Source of the DNA: JACZST01 sp036985755
Lineage (GTDB): Bacteria; Actinomycetota; Acidimicrobiia; Spongiisociales; UBA5794
Direction: 5' to 3'
DNA: 10,187 nucleotides
Assembly: GCA_036985755.1 (NCBI GenBank)
Contig: BTQG01000085.1
Coordinates: 1 to 10,187 of the forward strand
Below the pieces are notes generated by a model. It did no database searches, had not been told where the DNA came from, and was given only the letters and a program-made list of their open reading frames with translations. Made by a program: the position numbers and the translations under genes. Below, piece by piece: positions 1 through 5,153 of the stretch (position 1 is the first letter of the stretch; each line of letters begins with the position of its first letter).

Positions 1-29
1 CGACTGGTCAGCCCTAGCCTGCTTCTCCC

Positions 30-1628
30 ATGATTCTTGTTCGTGACCTCGCAATCGACGCCGGTGCGCGCCGGCTGATCTCTGCTGTGTCCTTCTCGGT
101 TCAAGCCGGGGACAAGACCGGATTGGTCGGTCCGAACGGCGCGGGAAAAACTACCCTGCTCCGAGCCCTCGCCGGTCTGCGTCGCCCTGCGTCCGGGTCG
201 GTCGTCAGCAACGGTGTCGTCGGTTACCTCTCCCAGGAGGCTGCCATCGACGAGCTGTCCGATCCGGATGGCACCGCCCTCGAGCGTGTGCTGCAGGCGC
301 GTGACATCGGCGCCCTGGAGCGTCGCATGGAGGAGACGCGCGCCGAGATGGAGGATGAGGTGGGGGAGTCCCGCGATCGGCTGATCCGTCGATTCAGCCG
401 GCTCGAGGATGAGTTCACCGCACGCGGCGGTTACGTGGCCAAGGCGGAGGCGAAACAGTTCGCCAACGCTCTTGGCATCGGTGCCGACGAGCTCGACCAG
501 CCGGTCGCCACCATGTCAGGCGGACAGCGCCGTCGCGTCGAGCTGGCCAGGATCCTGTTCGCAGAGACCACCACGTTGCTGCTCGATGAACCGACCAACC
601 ATCTCGATCTCGATGCAAAGGCTTGGCTGATGAGTTACCTGGCTGCCTACTCCGGCGGCCTGCTGCTGGTGTCTCACGACCTTGCCCTGCTCGACGAGTC
701 GATCACGTCGGTTCTGGCCGTCGACGGCGGGCACATCGAGCCCTATCGAGGCAACTACACGTACTACCTCACCGAACGGGAGCGGCGTCGCCGACAGCGC
801 CTCCGCGAGCGCAAACATCAGGACCAGAAGATTGCAAGACTCGAGGAGGGCATCCGGCGGTTCAAGGGCTCATCGCAGAAGATGGCCAAGCGAGCGCGGA
901 CCTGGGAGACCAGAGTCCGCAAACTCGAGGACCAACTGGTAGCCGTCGAGCGCAGAGATAGATCGGTCTCGGTGCGATTTCCTCAGCCGGAGACCTCAGG
1001 GAGAACGCCGCTGCGCGCCGCCGGCCTGGCGAAGGCATTCGGCGACAATGTGGTGTTCGTCGATGTCGATGTCGATGTCGACCGCGGCGAACGTATGCTC
1101 ATCATGGGTCTCAACGGCGCAGGAAAGACGACACTGCTCCGGATCCTCGCCGGCATCGATCGACCCGACCTGGGCTCGGTTGAGCTCGGGCACCGGGTCT
1201 CGCTTGGTTATTACGCCCAGGAGCACGAGGACATAGAGAGCGGGGTGTCGGTGCTGGACCTGATGCGCGTGGTGTCAACGGTCCCCGACCAGGCTCTGCG
1301 CACGATCCTGGGACATTTCCTGCTCGCGGACAAGGTGGACCAGGATGCCGGCACCTTGTCGGGTGGGGAGAAGACGAAGCTGGCACTGGCCAGGCTGGTG
1401 GTCGCTCGACCCAACGTTCTGCTGCTCGACGAGCCGACCAATAACCTCGACCCGCAGGCCAAAGAAGCCCTGTTGCAAGCGCTCGACCAGTATCAGGGCA
1501 CGCTCATCCTGGTCAGCCACGACACCGCCTTCGTCGGTGCCCTGGCCCCCGACCGTGTCATCCTGATGCCAGACGGAGAGCATGCCTATTTCGATGATTC
1601 GATGCTGGAGCTGGTCGAGCTGGCGTAG
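30..1628 (+). CDS. ABC-F family ATPase (ribosome-associated, duplicated ABC protein)
   Basis: This 532-residue protein has two ABC ATPase domains in one chain and no membrane segment, which is the ABC-F layout. Domain 1 has Walker A GPNGAGKT (34-41), signature MSGGQ (162-166), Walker B LLLDEP (183-188, Glu187) and switch His216. Domain 2 has Walker A GLNGAGKT (360-367), signature LSGGE (443-447), Walker B LLLDEP (464-469, Glu468) and His497. Residues about 240-315 form a highly charged, Arg/Lys-rich helical linker, the position of the P-site tRNA-interaction motif in this family. ABC-F proteins bind the ribosomal E site and act in translation or in protection from antibiotics. I cannot assign the subgroup (housekeeping or resistance); it reads like the actinobacterial Rv1473 type, from memory only. 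An in-frame TAG at 15-17 excludes a longer start. No Shine-Dalgarno precedes the ATG, so a leaderless mRNA is possible. The family call is firm; the physiological role is not. Confidence 0.93.
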   Translation: MILVRDLAIDAGARRLISAVSFSVQAGDKTGLVGPNGAGKTTLLRALAGLRRPASGSVVSNGVVGYLSQEAAIDELSDPDGTALERVLQARDIGALERRMEETRAEMEDEVGESRDRLIRRFSRLEDEFTARGGYVAKAEAKQFANALGIGADELDQPVATMSGGQRRRVELARILFAETTTLLLDEPTNHLDLDAKAWLMSYLAAYSGGLLLVSHDLALLDESITSVLAVDGGHIEPYRGNYTYYLTERERRRRQRLRERKHQDQKIARLEEGIRRFKGSSQKMAKRARTWETRVRKLEDQLVAVERRDRSVSVRFPQPETSGRTPLRAAGLAKAFGDNVVFVDVDVDVDRGERMLIMGLNGAGKTTLLRILAGIDRPDLGSVELGHRVSLGYYAQEHEDIESGVSVLDLMRVVSTVPDQALRTILGHFLLADKVDQDAGTLSGGEKTKLALARLVVARPNVLLLDEPTNNLDPQAKEALLQALDQYQGTLILVSHDTAFVGALAPDRVILMPDGEHAYFDDSMLELVELA

Positions 1629-1637
1629 CGAGTCGCA

Positions 1638-1680
1638 AGACGCAAGGCGCCGAAAAGCATTGACTTGAGACTTGCGTCTC
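1638..1680. terminator. Inverted repeats between convergent genes, possible bidirectional terminator
   Basis: The 51-bp gap between the convergent ABC-F gene and the minus-strand gene carries a perfect 9-bp inverted repeat, AGACGCAAG at 1638-1646 and CTTGCGTCT at 1671-1679, with a 24-nt loop. A shorter hairpin competes with it: GAGAC (1667-1671), loop TTGC, GTCTC (1676-1680). Neither is followed by a good T-run on either strand, so this is not a textbook intrinsic terminator. The position favours termination for both genes. The function is inferred from place and symmetry only. Confidence 0.4.
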
Positions 1681-2267
1681 TATCTGATCGCTTCTTCGCC
1701 GGTATCGACCGTGATCTCGCCGCCGGGCAGCCGTCCCACCAAGATCGTCGATCGATGGTCGTCGCTGGTGAAGGTCACCGTGATCTGGTAGTCGGCGTCG
1801 AACTGGAAGGCGACGGCATACCCCGGGCGCGGTGTCGCCCATAGGATCTGAGGATCTCCGACCGTGGTGATACTCGCCGATCCTCCGCTGACGGTGGTCA
1901 CCTTTGGCGGGGCGGTTGGCAGGTCGAAGTCGGGACTGCCGGGCTCGGCGACGCCTGCGGGTACTCCTCCTGGGCCGGCCGGGTGTTCAGACCCGCTTGT
2001 GCCGGCGGTGTCGCGACCATCCCCCTCGTCGGTGACCCCTTCGCCGGCCTGCGAGCCGCCGGAGGCTTGGCGTATGCTCGAGGCAAGGGCCGCCACCGTT
2101 TCATCGACAGGGAGGGCCGCGACCTCGGTTGCGTTGAGCGGGCGGATGGGTCGGTCGAAGACCTGTCCACCGGCTACGGCGACTGCACCCGAGGCCACCA
2201 CTCCTGCTCCGACGGCTGCAACAATCCAGCCAGCGACCAGGAGGAGTCTCTGCCGCATTGCCGCCAT
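1680..2267 (-). CDS. Membrane-anchored extracytoplasmic protein of unknown function, divergent from the two-component system
   Basis: I do not recognise this 195-residue protein. Residues 5-7 are basic (RQR) and about 8-33 form a hydrophobic Ala/Val/Gly-rich segment, either an uncleaved signal anchor or a signal peptide; there is no lipobox cysteine. Residues 35-66 form a short polar region containing FDRPIRPL. Residues about 67-122 are a Gly/Ser/Pro/Asp-rich, probably disordered linker. Residues about 125-192 alternate like beta strands (TPRPGY, ITVTFTSDD, ILVGRLPGGEITV) and probably form a small beta domain outside the membrane. The start at 2267 is preceded by GGAG four bases upstream; a second ATG three codons in is the alternative. 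It is transcribed away from the response-regulator gene with 61 bp between the starts, so it may be a target or partner of that system. Similar short secreted proteins beside actinobacterial two-component genes come to mind, but I cannot name a family. Confidence 0.72.
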   Translation of the reverse strand: MAAMRQRLLLVAGWIVAAVGAGVVASGAVAVAGGQVFDRPIRPLNATEVAALPVDETVAALASSIRQASGGSQAGEGVTDEGDGRDTAGTSGSEHPAGPGGVPAGVAEPGSPDFDLPTAPPKVTTVSGGSASITTVGDPQILWATPRPGYAVAFQFDADYQITVTFTSDDHRSTILVGRLPGGEITVDTGEEAIR

Positions 2268-2293
2268 CGTGCTCCACTCTTGCTTTCCCCCGC

Positions 2294-2322
2294 TCTAATG
2301 TACCGTTAAGGCTTTGCTAAGG
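2294..2322 (+). promoter_or_regulatory. Three 11-bp-spaced direct repeats, candidate response-regulator operator
   Basis: Three 7-bp elements sit exactly 11 bp apart: TCTAATG (2294-2300), GTTAAGG (2305-2311) and GCTAAGG (2316-2322). The last two match at 6 of 7 positions; the first matches the third at 5 of 7. Direct repeats with one-helical-turn spacing are the usual binding arrangement for OmpR/PhoB-type regulators, and the gene immediately downstream encodes one. The third element overlaps the regulator's Shine-Dalgarno (AAGGA), so binding here would more likely repress the regulator gene than activate it, while possibly controlling the divergent gene ending at 1680. The pattern is seen directly; the operator role is inferred. 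Confidence 0.45.
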
Positions 2323-2323
2323 A
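2319..2323 (+). promoter_or_regulatory. Shine-Dalgarno fixing the response-regulator start
   Basis: AAGGA lies five bases before ATG 2329 and decides between that start and the upstream in-frame TTG at 2314. It is also part of the third operator-like repeat, so protein binding and translation initiation signals overlap here. Confidence 0.6.
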
Positions 2324-2328
2324 TCGAG

Positions 2329-3009
2329 ATGGCAGCCGTCGTCATTATCGAGGACGAACAGCGGATACGCGAGCTCGCCGCCAAGGCGCTGGCCGCACAC
2401 GGACACGAGGTGCACACTGCAGCCACCGCGATGGACGGGCTCCAGTCCGTGGTCGGATCGTCGCCGGATCTCGTCATTCTCGATCTCGGTCTGCCCGACC
2501 TCGACGGCATGGAGCTGCTGAAGATGATCAGGGCGGTCACCGATGTGCCTGTGATCGTCGCCACCGCAAGGGGGGAGGAGACGGACATCGTGCTCAGCCT
2601 CGATGCAGGCGCCGATGACCATTTAGTGAAACCATTCTCGGTCGAGCAACTCGAGGCACGGGTGCGGGCCGTTCTGCGGCGGGCCAGCGTTGCGCCGCGG
2701 GGTACGCCGGTGACGATCGGAGGCCTGGTGATCGACGGAGCGGCCCGCGAAGCTTCGTTGGACGGGGAGGTGCTCGAGTTGAGCCCAAAGGAATTCGATC
2801 TGCTTCGTTATCTCGCCGAGCACGCCGGCGAGGTCATCTCCAAGCGGCGCCTGCTCGCCGAGGTGTGGCGCCAGCCCTATGGCGGCAGCGAGAAGACCGT
2901 CGACGTTCATCTGTCGTGGCTGAGACGAAAGCTGGGCGAGTCGGCGGCGGACAGTCGCTACCTTCAGACCGTCCGCGGGGTGGGCATCAAGATCGTCGAG
3001 CCTGCATGA
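2329..3009 (+). CDS. OmpR-family response regulator (receiver plus winged-helix DNA-binding domain)
   Basis: This 226-residue transcription factor is phosphorylated by its partner kinase and then binds DNA. The receiver domain spans about 4-118. It has the acidic pair Glu8-Asp9, the phospho-acceptor Asp52 in VILDLGLP, switch Thr79 and Lys101 in the KPF motif. The winged-helix effector domain spans about 127-225 (LSPKEFDLLRYL, then VDVHLSWLRRKL and the terminal YLQTVRGVGIKI hairpin), the standard OmpR/PhoB form. Length is typical. I chose ATG 2329 because AAGGA lies five bases upstream; a TTG at 2314 would add five residues but leaves no Shine-Dalgarno. The stop overlaps the kinase start by 4 bp (ATGA), which suggests translational coupling. 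Leu99 uses TTA, a codon I find only in this gene and the kinase. The stimulus and targets are unknown. Confidence 0.93.
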   Translation: MAAVVIIEDEQRIRELAAKALAAHGHEVHTAATAMDGLQSVVGSSPDLVILDLGLPDLDGMELLKMIRAVTDVPVIVATARGEETDIVLSLDAGADDHLVKPFSVEQLEARVRAVLRRASVAPRGTPVTIGGLVIDGAAREASLDGEVLELSPKEFDLLRYLAEHAGEVISKRRLLAEVWRQPYGGSEKTVDVHLSWLRRKLGESAADSRYLQTVRGVGIKIVEPA

Positions 3010-4364
3010 GGAAGCGGCTTGCCCTGCTTTCGCTGGCGATCACATCGATCGTGGTGATCGCCTTTCTCGTGCCGCTGGGCATCCTGGTCAAGAACCAGGC
3101 GCAGAACCGGGCTTTGACCAGGGCCGAGCGGTTCTCCCAATCGATCGCCGCCGGCCTCGGCGTTGCCAGCTCGGTCGGCGGGGCACCCGGAGTCGATCAG
3201 GCGCTGGCCATGGACATGCTCGATGCCTTCTCCAATCCGCCGGGCACGTCGGTGGTTTTCGCCAACGGCGTCATCGTCGGCGAGCCGTTCGACCCTTCGT
3301 TCAATCTCGATCAGGCGATGGCAGGAGCCGCGCTCACCGCTGCGATCCCAGGGGGCGCCGAAGTGCTGGTTCCGCTCGTCTCGACGGACCCAAGAAGCGG
3401 CGGCACCGTCGTCGTGCGCAGCTTTGTCTCCAACGACGAGATGTCGGAAGGGGTAGCAACCGCCTGGGTAATGCTGATCGCACTCGGCGTGTTCTTGACC
3501 GCCATCGCCGTCGCCGCCGCCGACCGATTAGGACGTTCGATCGTCAAGCCGGTGACCGAGCTCTCCGCGGCTGCTCGCCGGATGGGTGAAGGCGATCTGA
3601 GAACGCGGGTCGAGCCCGAAGGGCCCGAAGAGATCGCCGAGGTGGGAGAGGCGTTCAATTTCCTGGCACACCGCCTCGAGGAGCTGCTCGAAGCAGAGCG
3701 TGAATCGGTGGCCGACCTCTCGCACCGATTGCGCACGCCGCTCACCGCGTTACGTCTCCAGGTGGAGACGGCCACCAGCCGCGAGGACTTGGTGAACCTG
3801 CTCGCCGACGTCGAGCGCATGGAGGCAGCGGTGAATGTGATGATCGTCGAAGCGCGCAGCCCGTCGCCTGGCCCCGACGAGTCCGCCGAGGCGGATCTCG
3901 GCGCCGTTGTCGACCACCGTGCCGCCTTCTGGCAGGTGCTCGCCGATGAGCAAGGCCGGGCCACCTCTGTGCTCACCGAGCCCGGAGATCATCTGGTGCC
4001 GGTGTCAGCAGACGACTTGGGGGCGTTGGTCGATGTGCTCATCGGGAACGTCTTCACGCATACCGACGAAGGCGTCGGGTACCTGATCCGGGTGCGCACA
4101 ATCGACGACGGCCATTGCGAGCTGATCGTCGAGGACGCCGGTCGGGGTTTCATCGCCTCCGGTGCCTTGAGGCGTGGGCACAGTTCATCGGGCTCCACCG
4201 GGCTCGGGCTCGACATCGTTGCTCGAACCGCGGAACGGTCCGGTGGTACCGTCCGCCTTGGCGAGTCGGACAATGGTGGGGCGCGCGTCGAGGTCGTGTT
4301 CGGGCGCCCGCAGCAGGCCGGGGCCACCGAGCAGCGCCGGGTGGCGACCTCACCCGGTGTCTGA
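3006..4364 (+). CDS. HAMP-domain membrane sensor histidine kinase
   Basis: This 452-residue kinase pairs with the upstream regulator. A transmembrane helix (about 7-28) is followed by an extracytoplasmic sensor region of about 120 residues (29-150) with no motif I recognise. A second helix (about 151-172) leads into a HAMP domain (about 173-225, containing the IVKPV motif). The dimerisation domain holds the phospho-acceptor His240 in DLSHRLRTPLTAL. The ATP-binding domain has the N box with Asn348 (LIGNVFTHT), G1 DAGRG (377-381) and G2 STGLGL (397-402). All catalytic motifs look intact. ATG 3006 overlaps the regulator's stop codon; the frame is open further upstream, but only inside the regulator gene, and the chosen start puts the basic MRKR directly before the first membrane helix. 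Leu175 and Leu249 use TTA. The 3' end overlaps the convergent lipoprotein gene by 15 bp. The signal is unknown; the neighbouring surface protein is a candidate partner. Confidence 0.93.
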   Translation: MRKRLALLSLAITSIVVIAFLVPLGILVKNQAQNRALTRAERFSQSIAAGLGVASSVGGAPGVDQALAMDMLDAFSNPPGTSVVFANGVIVGEPFDPSFNLDQAMAGAALTAAIPGGAEVLVPLVSTDPRSGGTVVVRSFVSNDEMSEGVATAWVMLIALGVFLTAIAVAAADRLGRSIVKPVTELSAAARRMGEGDLRTRVEPEGPEEIAEVGEAFNFLAHRLEELLEAERESVADLSHRLRTPLTALRLQVETATSREDLVNLLADVERMEAAVNVMIVEARSPSPGPDESAEADLGAVVDHRAAFWQVLADEQGRATSVLTEPGDHLVPVSADDLGALVDVLIGNVFTHTDEGVGYLIRVRTIDDGHCELIVEDAGRGFIASGALRRGHSSSGSTGLGLDIVARTAERSGGTVRLGESDNGGARVEVVFGRPQQAGATEQRRVATSPGV

Positions 4365-5063
4365 AGGATTCGCCACCTCCGCGGCGTCAATCGGCTCTGC
4401 GGCTGTCTCCCCGTTTTCGGTGATGTGCAGGCCACCCTCGTTTCCCTTCATGGGAACGACATCCGTTTCGTCCCAGATTCCGGCGGCGATGGCGACGGTC
4501 GAACGGAAATGGCCCCCGCTGCCCCACTCCAGATAGTCGACGATCGCGTCGGGATCACCGAAATTGCCACTCGAATACAGCCCAACCTCACCGGCCGCCG
4601 GATCGAGCGCGGGGAGCAGGCTGGCAGCGCAGACCACAAGCTCAGGATCGGCGTCGGGGTCCAGCGATATCCTGACACTCGCGCCGACCTCGACGATCCT
4701 GGATGGCAGCTCGAGGTAGAACGGGTGGATCGCGATCCATTGGCCGTGGATGTTCGCTGCCTGCAGCCCGGTGTTGACCACCTCGATCCATCCCTGGTCG
4801 CCAAAGACCACGGTGGTGAGTGCAAAGCTGGCGTCGATGGTCACCACCGGTGAGGTGGTGGTCGCCTGCTCGTTGGTTGGCGTAGCCGGGAACGCAGTGG
4901 TAGGCGTAGGCAGGATCTCCGCACGGTGCGTCGTCGGGGTAGCACCCCCGGCACAGGCGCTGAGCACGAACAGCCCTGTTATCACGGCGAGCGGCCAATG
5001 CCTGCTCGGCGAAAGCGGGCCTCGTCGACGACGGTTCTGCTCCAGATCAGGATCCATCAGCAT
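4350..5063 (-). CDS. Lipoprotein with lamin-tail-like domain
   Basis: This protein has about 237 residues. After an Arg-rich N-terminus comes a hydrophobic stretch ending in the lipobox LSAC, so Cys37 should be lipidated and the rest exposed outside the membrane. A Thr/Pro-rich stalk (about 42-70) leads to a beta-rich domain (about 75-215) with GWIEVVNTG, a YLELPS strand, GEVGLYSSGNF, the IVDYLEWG motif, and a late IWDETD turn. This pattern resembles bacterial lamin-tail (LTD) domains, which fold like immunoglobulin domains and are common on actinobacterial surface proteins; the precise role is unknown. The start is uncertain: ATG 5063 has GGGGA six bases upstream, ATG 5057 is a second choice, and GTG 5090 would add nine residues without a clear Shine-Dalgarno. 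The 3' end overlaps the histidine kinase by 15 bp, leaving no room for a terminator between them. The two genes are convergent, and nothing visible shows co-regulation. Confidence 0.75.
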   Translation of the reverse strand: MLMDPDLEQNRRRRGPLSPSRHWPLAVITGLFVLSACAGGATPTTHRAEILPTPTTAFPATPTNEQATTTSPVVTIDASFALTTVVFGDQGWIEVVNTGLQAANIHGQWIAIHPFYLELPSRIVEVGASVRISLDPDADPELVVCAASLLPALDPAAGEVGLYSSGNFGDPDAIVDYLEWGSGGHFRSTVAIAAGIWDETDVVPMKGNEGGLHITENGETAAEPIDAAEVANPSDTG

Positions 5064-5106
5064 CCAGGTTCCCCACACCTTCTCCTGCACCGCAACCAGC
5101 CTATCC

Positions 5107-5142
5107 TCGCTCGACCACCGCGAGACCGATCTTTCCGAGCGA
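5107..5142. repeat. Inverted repeat in the divergent gap before the acyl-CoA synthetase gene
   Basis: TCGCTCG at 5107-5113 is mirrored by CGAGCGA at 5136-5142 with 22 bp between. With a small bulge the symmetry reaches CCTCG on the left and CGAGG on the right. It lies in the 90-bp gap between the divergent lipoprotein and acyl-CoA synthetase genes, where promoters for both must lie. It could be an operator, but short GC-rich arms arise readily by chance in such DNA. I see no convincing -10/-35 pair in this gap. Confidence 0.25.
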
Positions 5143-5143
5143 C

Positions 5144-5148
5144 GAGGG
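5144..5148 (+). promoter_or_regulatory. Shine-Dalgarno fixing the acyl-CoA synthetase start
   Basis: GAGGG lies five bases before GTG 5154. It supports that start over in-frame upstream starts reaching back to 4926, which fall inside the divergent lipoprotein gene. Confidence 0.6.
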
Positions 5149-5153
5149 AATCT

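Noticed and set aside
1864..2309. Plus-strand open frames opposite the divergent surface protein (1864-2298, 1983-2309)
   Set aside because: The minus-strand protein has a signal anchor, linker and beta domain and a Shine-Dalgarno; the plus-strand translations are Pro/Ala/Arg-rich without structure.
2865..3005. 47-residue N-terminal extension of the histidine kinase
   Set aside because: This part lies inside the regulator's winged-helix coding region in another frame; ATG 3006 gives a normal kinase N-terminus with its membrane helix.
4926..5153. 76-residue N-terminal extension of the acyl-CoA synthetase
   Set aside because: The extension is antisense to the lipoprotein gene and has a low-complexity Arg/His/Pro composition; GTG 5154 has a good Shine-Dalgarno.
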